This document shows, piece after piece, positions 43,214-53,432 of a stretch of 64,000 bases of DNA. Each line of letters begins with the position of its first letter. Positions within the stretch are counted from its first letter, which is position 1. Below the pieces are notes generated by a model. It saw only the letters and a program-made list of their open reading frames with translations, searched no databases and was not told the DNA's origin. The translations under genes were made by a program, and so were the position numbers. The stretch comes from Chitinophaga tropicalis. GTDB taxonomy: Bacteria > Bacteroidota > Bacteroidia > Chitinophagales > Chitinophagaceae. The stretch lies in assembly GCF_009758205.1 (NCBI RefSeq), contig NZ_WRXN01000012.1, positions 216,974 through 280,973 on the forward strand, read 5' to 3'.

Positions 43214-46200
43214 TTATCTCCTGATAACAGTAATAAAGCCTTTCTTAATACCAGCCCCATTACCAAAATCAATGATGTAGTAATATGTTCCTTCCGCCAG
43301 CGGACTACCATTTACCGTTGCTCCCCAGTTGTTGGTATAGCCTTTCTTTGTATATACCAGTCTGCCGCTACGGTCAAATATCTTCACCTCGTTGTTGGGG
43401 AACATATCTATGTTCCTGACAATCCAGTAGTCATTGATACCATCGCCATTGGGAGTGAGAATATTAGTAGCGCCAACTGCCTCCAGGTCGTCTTTTACCT
43501 CAAGGGTAAATGTCTGGGTACTGCTTCTGCCGTATTGATTTGAGCCTGTAACAGTGTAAGTAGTAGTGACGGATGGGCGGACGGTCAGTACAGAGGTGTT
43601 CTCTCCGCTAACAATGCCATTGGCTGCCAACCATTGATAAGTATTCGCTCCGCCAGCTGTCAGCAGCACTGTTTCTCCTTTACTGATGCTGTTCCCTTTA
43701 TTGCTTTCAATCACAATCACCGGAAGAGGATTGTCGAGGATTGTCAGTTGCTGAGAAACCGGTGTGGCCGCCGTGTAATTGACGTTGCCATCCTGGCTGG
43801 CAGTGATTATAACGGTTCCTGCCTGCAGGATCTCCACCTGGTTGCCATTGACGATCCTGGCTATAGCAGAGTTACTGCTGGTATAGATAACAGGTAACCC
43901 GGACGTAGCTGTTGCCGTTAATGTAAAGGTGCCATCTGTAGAGAGTTTATCTTCAAGCGCTTCGAAGTCAATATGCTGATTAGAAGAGGTGATGGTCAGC
44001 GTACCATCCACAAAGCTGATATCATAATTTTGTGATGTTGCCCCACCTGCCCTGATAGGGTAAGTCCCTACCGGAGAGTTAATATCAGCTGTAGTAGTTA
44101 ATACAACAGGCGTATTCAGTACAGTCTCATTATCTGTACCGGTAAATCCTGTATAAGTTGCACTCAGTATAGGGTTTGCTGTACCGAATACTTTATTCTT
44201 ATCGTCAGCTGAGATGGTCAGTGACTTTTTCTTAATGGTAAGATCAGCGGCTGTATAATTTAATATGTAATTCTGACCCAGGCTCAACGTGTTTTGGTTG
44301 ATACTGTATGTACCAACGTTTTCACCGGCGGTTCTGCTTAATGTACCGGCAAAGGCATCTCCTGTTATCAAAGCTGGTGTGAATGTATAAGTAAGGGCAG
44401 GATCTGTATCGCCGTAGGTTTTGTTTTGAGCATTAGCTGTAACAGTGATTACTTTGGCCCCTATGGTCAAATCAGCACCAGTGTAGCTCAATACATAGTT
44501 ACTATTTAATGAGAGAGTATTCCGATTGATGCTGTAAGTACCAATACTTTCTCCCACAGTTCGGCTCAATATGCCTGTAAACGCATCTCCTGTTATAAGA
44601 GCCGGTGCGAAAGTGTAAGTGAGTGCAGGATCAGTATCGCCGTAGGTTTTGTTTTGAGCATCAGCAGTTACAACAACTGTCTTTTTGCCTATTGTCAGAT
44701 CTGCACTGGCATAGTTCAATACATAGTTGCTGTTTAACGAGAGGGAATTCTGATTGATAGCGTAAGTACCAATACTTTCTCCGGCGGTTCTGCTCAACGC
44801 ACCTGTAAAGCCGTCACCTGTTACCAGAGCTGGTGCAACAGTATAAGTGAACACAGGATCAGCATCGCCGTAGGTTTTGCTTTGAGCATTAGCAGTAACA
44901 ACAACTGTCTTTTCACCTATTGTCAGATCAGCGCTGGTATAGTTCAATATATAGTTATTGTTTAAGGAAAGAGTATTTTGATTGATTGCGTAAGTACCAA
45001 CACCCTCTCCGGCAGTTCGGCTTAATGTACCGGTAAAAGCGTCACCTGTTATAAGAGCCGGTGCAACAGTATAAGTGAACGCAGGATCAGCATCGCCGTA
45101 GGTCTTGTTTTGAGCATTAGCAGTTACAGCAACTGTCTTTTTACCTATTGTTAAATCAGCACTTATATAGTTTAAGTCATAATTACTACTTAAAGCAAGA
45201 GTACTTTGATTGATAGCGTAAGTACCAAAATTTTCTCCGGCCGCCCTGCTTAACGTACCGGTGAAGGCATCTCCGGTTACAAGCGCAGGAGTAAAAGTAT
45301 ATGTGAGTGCCGGATCAGTATCCCCGTAGGTTTTGCTTTTAGCACCAGCAGTAACGGTAATTGCTTTTGCTCCAATCGTCAGTAAATCGGTGGTATAGAT
45401 CAGGGTATAGTTGCTATTTAACGAGAGCGTGTTCTGATCAATGGTGTATGAACCAACGCTTTCTCCGGCGGTCCTGCTTAATGTACCTGCAAACCCATCT
45501 CCTGCTAAAAGTGACGGTGTGAAAGTATAAGTGAGCGCCGGATCAGCATCGCCATAAGTTTTACTTTTGGCATCTGCCGTAACTGCAATTATCCTCCGGG
45601 TTATTGTCAGATCAGCATCGTAATAATCCAATATATAGTTGCTGTTTAACGCAAGCGAGTATTGTTTGATATTGTAAGTACCGATATTCTCTCCCGCCAT
45701 TCTTTTCAATGTGCCTGTAAACGCATCTCCGGTCACAAGCGCAGGTGTAAATGTATAAGTAAGTACGGGATCAGCATCACCATAACCTTTACGCTGATCA
45801 TCGGCTGTGACGGTGATGGTCTTTTTACCGATGGTTAAATTTGCACCGGTATAATTCAACACATAGTTGCTATTCAACGTAAGGGTATTCTTAATGATGG
45901 TATAGAGGCCAGCATTCTCTCCGGCGGCCCTCCCCAATGTGCCCGTAAAGGCATCTCCTGTTACCAGGGCAGGTGTAAATGTATAGGTGAGTACAGGATC
46001 AGCATCACCGTATGTTTTACTTTGAGCGTTGGCTGTAACAGTAATTGTTTTTGTACCTATCGTCAGATCAGCACCGGTATAGTTCAGTATATAGTTACCG
46101 CTTAAAGCGAGGGTATTTTGATTGATGGCGTATGCACCAATGTTCTCTCCGGCTGCCCGGCTTAATGTGCCCGTAAAGGCATCTCCGGCTACAAGAGCTG

Positions 46201-48322
46201 GAGTGAAAGTATATGTAAGCGCCGGATCAGCATCACCGTAAGTTTTGCTTTGAGCATTAGCTGTTACAGTAATGCTCTTTTTATTTACGACCAGCGTCCG
46301 TATTACATCTGCTGCGGCATCGTAGTTTGCATTGCCTGCCTGGCTGGCCGTAATAGTAGTAGTGCCTGCAGCAAGAATGGTAACAGTGCCGTTACTGATG
46401 GTAGCTACAGTAGTATTGGAGCTGGTAAAGGTTAAAGGGTTGCCTGACGCCCCTCCATATGCCGGCAGGTTGAAAGGATCATCACCATAAGTGCTGTTTG
46501 ACAAGGCTGTAAATGTAATGGTCTGTGTTTCACGCCTCGTTACCGTAACGGTGTATATTTTAACAGTAGTACCATCGGCAGCAGTAACTTTTACATCAAT
46601 TGTATTACTACCCACATTCAGCGCCAAAGGGCCTGAGGCATTACCTGCTGCCACGTTTGTGTATCCACCCCCATTCACCTGTACAGCTACAGTAGCATTC
46701 GCTTCTGCCTGCACCGGCGTAACTGTGATACTACCAACAGTATTGCCCACACTTGCTGTATAAGCAGTGGTGCCTGAATTGAAGGCAGGCAATAAGGTCC
46801 CCGAACTAAGGGCCAATGCAGACAGATCAGCATTATCAGACAGATATCTGAATACCCATGTGGCGCCCATATTTGAATTATCCATATTACCGCCTGAAAT
46901 AAAGGTATTTCCATCGGCGCTAAGTGATACAGACATACCCTGAGTAGCTGTTCCCACATTACCCGTACCAACCCGTTTGTTACCCTGCTGAGTCCAGGTA
47001 GTTCCGCTTCTTGTGTATACCCATGCAGCTCCTTCACTGGAGTTATCGGTCGCTCCTCCTACTACTGCAGTATTACCATCAGCACTGAGTGATACGGAAT
47101 AGCCCAGGGAACCGGGACTTAAAATATCTGTAGCTGTAAGTTTACTGCCTTGCTGCGACCAGGAAGTACCACTTCTGACAAATACCCATGCAGCACCAAT
47201 ACCGCCATTATCACCAAATCCACCTACAATAGCTGTATTGCCATCAGCATTGATCGATACAGTCTGTCCCTGATGTGGATTTCCACTACTACCCGTACCT
47301 AACAGTTTACTGCCCTGCTGCGACCAGGAAGTACCACTTCTGACAAATATCCATGCGGCCCCCTTAGTACTATTATCAGATTCTCCTCCCACAATTGCAG
47401 TATTACCATCACTACTGAGCGATACGGAAGTTCCCTGATTCGGATTTCCAATACCACCGGTGCCTACCAGTTTGTTGCCCTGCTGCGACCAGGTAGTACC
47501 GCTCCTGACAAATACCCACGTAGCCCCTATACCACTGTTATCAGACTTTCCACCTACCAGGGCAGTATTGCCATCAGCACTGAGCGCCACAGAATACCCC
47601 TGAAACGCAGTTCCGGTATTCCCGGTACCTACCAGCTTGTTACCTTGTTGGGTCCAGGTCGTGCCATTCCTGACAAATATCCACGCAGCGCCCATATTGG
47701 CATTATCAGTAATTCCGCCCAATATAACGGTGTTACCATCAGCGCTAATGCCAACTGACCGGCCCTGACTGATATAAGTTCCTGTTGCCCCCGTTCCGAC
47801 CAGCTTATTGCCCTGCTGGGACCAGGTCCCTCCGCTACGGGTGAAGATCCATGCCGCCCCCATTCCATTGTTATCGGAATATCCGCCCACAACAGCAGTA
47901 TTACCATCAGCACTAAGAGCCACAGCTGTTCCCTGTAGTGCTGTTCCTGCATTCCCCGTACCTACCAGTTTACTACCTTGCTGTACATTGGGCGCTGGCG
48001 AAATAGTTATAATAAAATTACTGCTGCTGGTTGCTGTACCGGCAGCCGTTGTAACAGATATGCTGCCTGTTACAGCTCCCGCCATGACCATAGCTACAAG
48101 GCTGCTGCCTGTATTAGAGACTGCAATCGCAGCTTTTCCTCCAATACTTAGTGCTGTAAGACCGGATAGATCAGTCCCCGTTATCGTTACCAATGTACCT
48201 ACCGGGCCTAAAGCCGGGGTAAATGAAGCAATAGAAGGTGCAGCCCGCCCCGCTAAAGGCTTTGCTGTACTTATTATGCTGCATCCTGTAAATAAGAGGA
48301 AAATTAAAATTCTCTTCATCAT
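43214..48322 (-). CDS. Giant T9SS-type surface protein, nine MBG repeats (paralogue A)
   Basis: The protein has 1702 residues. Domains in order: signal peptide (1-20); IPT/TIG (about 28-108, SFTPALGPVGTLVTITG); seven units of about 55 residues (about 113-495) each with QQGxKLVGTG, LSADGNTAxVGG and GAAWVFxRSG, read as a seven-bladed FG-GAP-like propeller; cadherin-like sandwich (about 500-595); Ig-like region (about 600-680); nine 76-residue MBG-type units (KTYGDADPALTYTFTP) with no length change; one divergent MBG unit; two Ig-like domains; and a gliding-motility-type C-terminus (about 1615-1702, ILTPNGDGINDYWIV to KKGFITVIRR). This is predicted T9SS type B cargo, likely an adhesin. It lies 33 bases downstream of its paralogue. 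Confidence 0.88.
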   Translation of the reverse strand: MMKRILIFLLFTGCSIISTAKPLAGRAAPSIASFTPALGPVGTLVTITGTDLSGLTALSIGGKAAIAVSNTGSSLVAMVMAGAVTGSISVTTAAGTATSSSNFIITISPAPNVQQGSKLVGTGNAGTALQGTAVALSADGNTAVVGGYSDNNGMGAAWIFTRSGGTWSQQGNKLVGTGATGTYISQGRSVGISADGNTVILGGITDNANMGAAWIFVRNGTTWTQQGNKLVGTGNTGTAFQGYSVALSADGNTALVGGKSDNSGIGATWVFVRSGTTWSQQGNKLVGTGGIGNPNQGTSVSLSSDGNTAIVGGESDNSTKGAAWIFVRSGTSWSQQGSKLLGTGSSGNPHQGQTVSINADGNTAIVGGFGDNGGIGAAWVFVRSGTSWSQQGSKLTATDILSPGSLGYSVSLSADGNTAVVGGATDNSSEGAAWVYTRSGTTWTQQGNKRVGTGNVGTATQGMSVSLSADGNTFISGGNMDNSNMGATWVFRYLSDNADLSALALSSGTLLPAFNSGTTAYTASVGNTVGSITVTPVQAEANATVAVQVNGGGYTNVAAGNASGPLALNVGSNTIDVKVTAADGTTVKIYTVTVTRRETQTITFTALSNSTYGDDPFNLPAYGGASGNPLTFTSSNTTVATISNGTVTILAAGTTTITASQAGNANYDAAADVIRTLVVNKKSITVTANAQSKTYGDADPALTYTFTPALVAGDAFTGTLSRAAGENIGAYAINQNTLALSGNYILNYTGADLTIGTKTITVTANAQSKTYGDADPVLTYTFTPALVTGDAFTGTLGRAAGENAGLYTIIKNTLTLNSNYVLNYTGANLTIGKKTITVTADDQRKGYGDADPVLTYTFTPALVTGDAFTGTLKRMAGENIGTYNIKQYSLALNSNYILDYYDADLTITRRIIAVTADAKSKTYGDADPALTYTFTPSLLAGDGFAGTLSRTAGESVGSYTIDQNTLSLNSNYTLIYTTDLLTIGAKAITVTAGAKSKTYGDTDPALTYTFTPALVTGDAFTGTLSRAAGENFGTYAINQSTLALSSNYDLNYISADLTIGKKTVAVTANAQNKTYGDADPAFTYTVAPALITGDAFTGTLSRTAGEGVGTYAINQNTLSLNNNYILNYTSADLTIGEKTVVVTANAQSKTYGDADPVFTYTVAPALVTGDGFTGALSRTAGESIGTYAINQNSLSLNSNYVLNYASADLTIGKKTVVVTADAQNKTYGDTDPALTYTFAPALITGDAFTGILSRTVGESIGTYSINRNTLSLNSNYVLSYTGADLTIGAKVITVTANAQNKTYGDTDPALTYTFTPALITGDAFAGTLSRTAGENVGTYSINQNTLSLGQNYILNYTAADLTIKKKSLTISADDKNKVFGTANPILSATYTGFTGTDNETVLNTPVVLTTTADINSPVGTYPIRAGGATSQNYDISFVDGTLTITSSNQHIDFEALEDKLSTDGTFTLTATATSGLPVIYTSSNSAIARIVNGNQVEILQAGTVIITASQDGNVNYTAATPVSQQLTILDNPLPVIVIESNKGNSISKGETVLLTAGGANTYQWLAANGIVSGENTSVLTVRPSVTTTYTVTGSNQYGRSSTQTFTLEVKDDLEAVGATNILTPNGDGINDYWIVRNIDMFPNNEVKIFDRSGRLVYTKKGYTNNWGATVNGSPLAEGTYYYIIDFGNGAGIKKGFITVIRR
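43228..44970. repeat. Near-identical DNA block shared with 48370-50112
   Basis: The 3' end of this gene and of its neighbour align without any gap at a constant offset of 5142 bases. Only scattered single-base differences are visible over about the first 1.1 kb, and similarity falls slowly toward 44970. The block codes for the last three MBG units, the Ig-like domains and the sorting domain. It points to recent duplication or ongoing gene conversion. Confidence 0.8.
44225..46276 (-). repeat. Nine tandem 228-bp coding repeats
   Basis: The boundaries set by the protein repeat (start of unit 1 at 46276, end of unit 9 at 44225) span exactly 2052 bases, that is 9 x 228 with no insertion or deletion. 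Each unit encodes one 76-residue MBG-type domain. Confidence 0.9.
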
Positions 48323-48355
48323 ATAACTTTATAATACTTATAAAAAGAGATCTCT

Positions 48356-51300
48356 TTATCTTCTGACTATAGTAATAAAGCCTTTCTTAATACCAGCCCC
48401 ATTACCAAAATCAATGATGTAGTAATATGTTCCTTCCGCCAGCGGACTACCATTTACCGTTGCTCCCCAGTTGTTGGTATAGCCTTTCTTTGTATATACC
48501 AGTCTGCCGCTACGGTCAAATATCTTCACCTCGTTGTTAGGGAACATATCTATGTTCCTGACAATCCAGTAGTCATTGATACCATCACCGTTGGGAGTGA
48601 GAATATTGGTGGCTCCGGTCGCCTCCAGGTCGTCTTTTACCTCAAGGGTAAATGTCTGGGTACTGCTTCTGCCGTATTGATTTGAGCCTGTAACAGTGTA
48701 AGTAGTAGTGACGGATGGGCGGACGGTCAGTACAGAGGTGTTCTCTCCGCTAACAATGCCATTGGCTGCCAACCATTGATAAGTATTCGCTCCGCCAGCT
48801 GTCAGCAGCACTGTTTCTCCTTTACTGATGCTGCTTCCCTTATTGCTTTCAATCACAATCACCGGAAGAGGATTGTCGAGGATTGTCAGTTGCTGAGAAA
48901 CCGGTGTGGCCGCCGTGTAATTGACGTTGCCATCCTGGCTGGCAGTGATTATAACGGTTCCTGCGTGCAGGATCTCCACCTGGTTGCCATTAACGATCCT
49001 GGCTATAGCAGAGTTACTGCTGGTATAGATAACAGGTAACCCGGACGTAGCTGTTGCCGTTAATGTAAAGGTGCCATCTGTAGAGAGTTTATCTTCAAGC
49101 GCTTCGAAGTCAATATGCTGATTAGAAGAGGTGATGGTCAGCGTACCATCCACAAAGCTGATATCATAATTTTGTGATGTTGCCCCACCTGCCCTGATAG
49201 GGTAAGTCCCTACCGGAGAGTTAATATCAGCTGTAATAGTTAATACAACAGGCGTATTCAATACAGTCTCATTATCTGTACCGGTAAATCCTGTATAAGT
49301 TGCACTCAGTATAGGGTTTGCTGTACCGAATACTTTATTCTTATCGTCAGCTGAGATGGTCAGTGACTTTTTCTTAATGGTAAGATCAGCGGCTGTATAA
49401 TTTAATATGTAATTCTGACCCAGGCTCAACGTGTTTTGGTTGATACTGTATGTACCAACGTTTTCACTGGCGGTTCTGCTTAATGTACCGGTGAAGGCAT
49501 CTCCTGTTATCAAAGCAGGCGTGAAAGTATAAGTAAGCGCAGGATCAGTATCGCCGTAGGTTTTGCTTTTAGTGTCTGCAGTAACGGTAATTGTCTTAGC
49601 TCCTATCGTCAAATCAGCGCCGGCATAGTTCAATACATAGTTGCTATTTAATGAGAGAGTATTCTGATTGATGCTGTAAGTACCAATACTTTCTCCCACA
49701 GTTCGGCTCAATATGCCTGTAAACGCATCTCCTGTTATAAGAGCCGGTGCGAAAGTGTAAGTGAGTGCAGGATCAGTATCGCCGTAGATCTTGTTTTGAG
49801 CATCAGCAGTTACAACAACTGTCTTTTTGCCTATTGTCAGATCTGCACTGGCATAGTTCAATACATAGTTGCTGTTTAACGAGAGGGAATTCTGATTGAT
49901 ACTGTAAGTACCAATACTTTCTCCGGCGGTTCTGCTCAACGCACCTGTAAAGCCGTCACCTGTTACCAGAGCCGGTGCAACAATATAAGTGAACACCGGA
50001 TCAGCATCGCCGTAGGTTTTGCTTTGAGCATTAGCAGTAACAACAACTGTCTTTTTAGCTATTGTCAGATCAGCACTGGTATAGTTCAATACATAGTTAC
50101 TATTTAACGCAAGGGTATTCTGATGAATAGCATAAGTACCAATATTCTCCCCGGCGGTTCTGCCCAATACTCCTGTAAACGAGTCTCCCATTACAAGTGC
50201 CGGCGTAACAGTATAAGTAAATGTAGGATCTGCATCGCCATAGGTTTTGTTTTGAGCATCAGCAGTAACAGTAACTGTTTTTGTACCTATCGTCAGATCG
50301 GCACTGGTATAGTTCAATATATAGTTGCTGTTCAGTGCGAGTGTATTCTGATTGATAGCATAAGTACCAACATTTTCTCCAGCGGCTCTGCTTAATGTAC
50401 CGGTGAACACATCTCCTGCTATCAGGGCAGGGATGAAAGTATATGTGAGCGCCGGATCAGCGTCTCCATAAGTCTTACTTTTAGCATCAGCTGTAACAGT
50501 AACTGCTTTTGTACCTATCGTCAGATCTGCATCTATATAATTTAAGGCATAATTACTATTTAAAGAGAGTGTGTTTTGATTGATAGTATAAGTACCTGCA
50601 TTTTCTCCGGTAGTTCTGCTCAATACACCTGTAAAGGCATCGCCTGTTATCAGGGCTGGTGTGAAAGTATAAGTAAGTGCAGGATCAGCATCGCCGTAGG
50701 TTTTGCTTTTGGCATCTGCAGTGATGGTAACTGCTTTTGCACCTATCGTCAGATCCGAACTGGTATAGTTCAATATATAATTGCTGTTCAGCGCGAGTGT
50801 ATTCTGATTGATAGCATAGGCACCCACGTTTTCTCCCGCTGCTCTGTCCAATATACCAGTGAAGGCATCTCCGGTTACAAGAGCAGGTGAAAAAGTGTAA
50901 GTGAGCACAGGGTCAGCATCTCCATAGTTTTTGATTTTAGCATCTGCCGTTACGGTGATGTTCTTTCTATCTATAGTCAGCACCTGTGTTACATCTGCAG
51001 CAGCATCGTAAGTTGCATCTCCTGCCTGGCTGGCCGTGATAGTGGTGGTACCAGCTGCAAGAATAGTTACTGTATTACCGCTGATAGTAGCAACAGTCAT
51101 ATCTGAGCTGGTATAAGTAACGGGATTACCGGAAGCGCCTCCTGTTACTGCCAGCATAAAATCAGGATCACCATAGGTATGGTTTGCCAATGCTGTAAAT
51201 GTGATGACCTGTTCTTCAAGCCTGGTTACTGTAACAGTATATATCTTAACATTGATACCATCAGCAGCGGTAACCTTTATATCAATTGTGTTGCTGCCTG

Positions 51301-52990
51301 TATTTAACGCTAAATTCCCCGATGCACTTCCACTTTCCACAGCTGCATATCCCCCACCGTTTACCTGTACTTCTATAGTAGCATTTGCTTCTTCCCGTAC
51401 CGGCGTAACCGTAATACTGCTGACTGTATTGTTTACACTTGCTGTATAAGCAATAATAGCAGGGTCAAAGACAGGTGATAAGGTACCTGAACTGAGGGTT
51501 AATGCAGAGAGATTGGCATTATCAGAGGCATATTTGAATATCCATGCAGCGCCAGTGCCACTGGCATCGAACCATCCGCCTGAAATAAAAGTATTACCAT
51601 CGGCACTGAGTGCTGCACTGTTACCCTGTGCCGCCGGTCCGGCCCCACCTGTACCTACCCGCTTGTTACCCTTCTGCGTCCAGGTGCTTCCACTCCGGGT
51701 ATACACCCATACACCTCCCTCATTACCATTATCCTGCGAACCTCCCACAATGGCAGTATTACCATCAGCACTAAGCGATACAGAACGCCCCTCCCAGCCA
51801 AAGCCCGTAGCAGCATCTGTCCCTGCAAGTTTGCTGCCTTGCTGCGACCAGCTACTACCACTTCTGGCAAATACCCAGGCAGCGCCTACACTGTTATTGT
51901 CACTTATCCCACCTATAATAGCTGTATTACCATTAGCGCTAAGCGCTACAGAAGTACCCTGTTCCGAATTTCCTGTATTGCCCGTACCTACCAGCTTATT
52001 CCCCTGTTGTGTCCAGGTGCTTCCACTCCTGGTGAATATCCATGCAGCCCCTATACCACCATTATCCTGCGTTCCTCCCAGTATGGCAGTATTACCATCA
52101 GCGCTGAGCGATACAGCAGCGCCCTGATTTGCATCCCCGGCATTACCCGTACCTACCAGTTTGTTACCCTGTTGCGTCCAGACTCCTCCACTTCTGACAA
52201 ATACCCATGCAGCACCCTTTCCATTATTATCAGTAGGCCCACCTACTAAAGCAGTATTCCCATCAGCACTGAGAGATACGGAAACGCCCTGCTGCGAACC
52301 GATCCCGTTCGTGCCTGTCAGTTTGCTACCCTCCTGGGTCCAGACACCTCCACTTCTGACAAAGACCCAGGTAGCTCCTGTATTACCATCACCAATTCCG
52401 CCTACTAAAGCAGTATTCCCATCAGCGCTGATAGCAACTGACCAGCCCAGATCAGTACTGGCATCCGTCGCCCCCGTCCCTACCAGCTTACTACCCTCCT
52501 GTGTCCAGGTTTCTCCGCTCCTGGTGAAGACCCATGCCGCTCCCTTACCATTGTCATCCGCATATCCACCCACAATGGCAGTATTACCATCGGCGCTGAT
52601 AGCGGCTGAATAAGCCTGATATGCAGCTCCGGTATTCCCCGTCCCAACCAGTTTATTACCCTGTTGTATGTTCGGAGCAGGTGTGGGAGTTATAGTAACC
52701 GGGAAGTAGCTGCCACCAAGAACTGCACCGGTATTTGTTGTAAGGACCAGGTTGCCTGTTACCGCCCCGGGCATGATCATAGCCACCAGCCTGGTGTCTG
52801 TCTTCGATATAATAATAGCGTTTGTTCCGCCAATAGTCGCATTTACAATAGAGCTCAGATTAAAACCCGTTATTGTTACTAAGGTTCCCACCGGCCCGGA
52901 AGAGGGAGTATAAGAAAAAAGGCCGGTACGCTGTGCTATACCTGTCAGGCTGTACCCTATAAATAAAAGGAAGAGTAAAATTTTCTTCAT
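48356..52990 (-). CDS. Giant T9SS-type surface protein, seven MBG repeats (paralogue B)
   Basis: I take ATG 52990 (MKKILLFLLFIGYSL) because it opens a signal peptide; the frame is open 65 codons further but that part is not protein-like. The 1544-residue protein has the same order as its neighbour: IPT/TIG, seven propeller units (about 95-480), cadherin-like sandwich, Ig-like region, seven 76-residue MBG units, one divergent unit, two Ig-like domains, and the gliding-motility-type C-terminus ending KKGFITIVRR. The length difference of 158 residues from paralogue A is two MBG units (152) plus six. N-terminal halves differ clearly while C-terminal halves are nearly identical. Both face away from sprA. 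Confidence 0.88.
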   Translation of the reverse strand: MKKILLFLLFIGYSLTGIAQRTGLFSYTPSSGPVGTLVTITGFNLSSIVNATIGGTNAIIISKTDTRLVAMIMPGAVTGNLVLTTNTGAVLGGSYFPVTITPTPAPNIQQGNKLVGTGNTGAAYQAYSAAISADGNTAIVGGYADDNGKGAAWVFTRSGETWTQEGSKLVGTGATDASTDLGWSVAISADGNTALVGGIGDGNTGATWVFVRSGGVWTQEGSKLTGTNGIGSQQGVSVSLSADGNTALVGGPTDNNGKGAAWVFVRSGGVWTQQGNKLVGTGNAGDANQGAAVSLSADGNTAILGGTQDNGGIGAAWIFTRSGSTWTQQGNKLVGTGNTGNSEQGTSVALSANGNTAIIGGISDNNSVGAAWVFARSGSSWSQQGSKLAGTDAATGFGWEGRSVSLSADGNTAIVGGSQDNGNEGGVWVYTRSGSTWTQKGNKRVGTGGAGPAAQGNSAALSADGNTFISGGWFDASGTGAAWIFKYASDNANLSALTLSSGTLSPVFDPAIIAYTASVNNTVSSITVTPVREEANATIEVQVNGGGYAAVESGSASGNLALNTGSNTIDIKVTAADGINVKIYTVTVTRLEEQVITFTALANHTYGDPDFMLAVTGGASGNPVTYTSSDMTVATISGNTVTILAAGTTTITASQAGDATYDAAADVTQVLTIDRKNITVTADAKIKNYGDADPVLTYTFSPALVTGDAFTGILDRAAGENVGAYAINQNTLALNSNYILNYTSSDLTIGAKAVTITADAKSKTYGDADPALTYTFTPALITGDAFTGVLSRTTGENAGTYTINQNTLSLNSNYALNYIDADLTIGTKAVTVTADAKSKTYGDADPALTYTFIPALIAGDVFTGTLSRAAGENVGTYAINQNTLALNSNYILNYTSADLTIGTKTVTVTADAQNKTYGDADPTFTYTVTPALVMGDSFTGVLGRTAGENIGTYAIHQNTLALNSNYVLNYTSADLTIAKKTVVVTANAQSKTYGDADPVFTYIVAPALVTGDGFTGALSRTAGESIGTYSINQNSLSLNSNYVLNYASADLTIGKKTVVVTADAQNKIYGDTDPALTYTFAPALITGDAFTGILSRTVGESIGTYSINQNTLSLNSNYVLNYAGADLTIGAKTITVTADTKSKTYGDTDPALTYTFTPALITGDAFTGTLSRTASENVGTYSINQNTLSLGQNYILNYTAADLTIKKKSLTISADDKNKVFGTANPILSATYTGFTGTDNETVLNTPVVLTITADINSPVGTYPIRAGGATSQNYDISFVDGTLTITSSNQHIDFEALEDKLSTDGTFTLTATATSGLPVIYTSSNSAIARIVNGNQVEILHAGTVIITASQDGNVNYTAATPVSQQLTILDNPLPVIVIESNKGSSISKGETVLLTAGGANTYQWLAANGIVSGENTSVLTVRPSVTTTYTVTGSNQYGRSSTQTFTLEVKDDLEATGATNILTPNGDGINDYWIVRNIDMFPNNEVKIFDRSGRLVYTKKGYTNNWGATVNGSPLAEGTYYYIIDFGNGAGIKKGFITIVRR
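48370..50112. repeat. Near-identical DNA block shared with 43228-44970
   Basis: Partner of the block in paralogue A, at a constant offset of 5142 bases. A difference such as GTTGTTAGG versus GTTGTTGGG near the start is typical: isolated substitutions and no gaps. Confidence 0.8.
49367..50962 (-). repeat. Seven tandem 228-bp coding repeats
   Basis: The protein-defined boundaries span exactly 1596 bases, 7 x 228, again without insertions or deletions. Units 5 and 6 here match units 7 and 8 of paralogue A almost residue for residue, so two units were gained or lost in the 5' part of the array. Confidence 0.9.
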
Positions 52991-53432
52991 CAGATAACTT
53001 TGCTGTAAGATTTTGAGAAACAGATATTCTGACCTGGGGCCAAAGGCATAGGCAGAAACGGCCCAAAGCTCAAAAAGAGATTTATAAAAAGCCAATAACA
53101 GGTATCGACAAAGTGTATACATGTTACAAAATGTTACACTACAGAAAGGAGAGTTATTTATAATCAACACGTTATAAACAACCACGTCGAGCCGCCCTCC
53201 TTAACACATGAATTAATTGACACCGGCATGTAGTTTTGAAGAATTGCGCCGGCTCATATCTCTTGAGGGAGCTTCTATTCGGGTATACCGGTTTTTCTTC
53301 CCCGTTCATCTATGGAATCTTCCTCTCTGTAGTTTGCAGACAATACGTTTTCCACTCCCCCGTTTCTATACATGCCATTCCCTATAATCTCAGTGCTGTC
53401 AGCAAGGAACTATTGCTTACCAGACAGAACTC
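52991..53432. other. Divergent region between giant gene B and sprA
   Basis: About 440 bases without a convincing gene. TAGTTTTG at 53231-53238 on the plus strand is an exact TAnnTTTG element that could serve sprA with a leader of about 190 bases, but no TTTG lies 20 bases upstream of it. The promoter of the giant genes should lie near 53000-53200 on the minus strand; only inexact matches are visible. Confidence 0.5.

Noticed and set aside
43214..52990. Regular 228-bp repeats as a possible CRISPR array
   Set aside because: The units are contiguous coding repeats with no unique spacers, and the protein is a recognisable domain array.
52991..53185. N-terminal extension of giant protein B
   Set aside because: The extra 65 residues precede a perfect signal peptide and are unlike the N-terminus of paralogue A.
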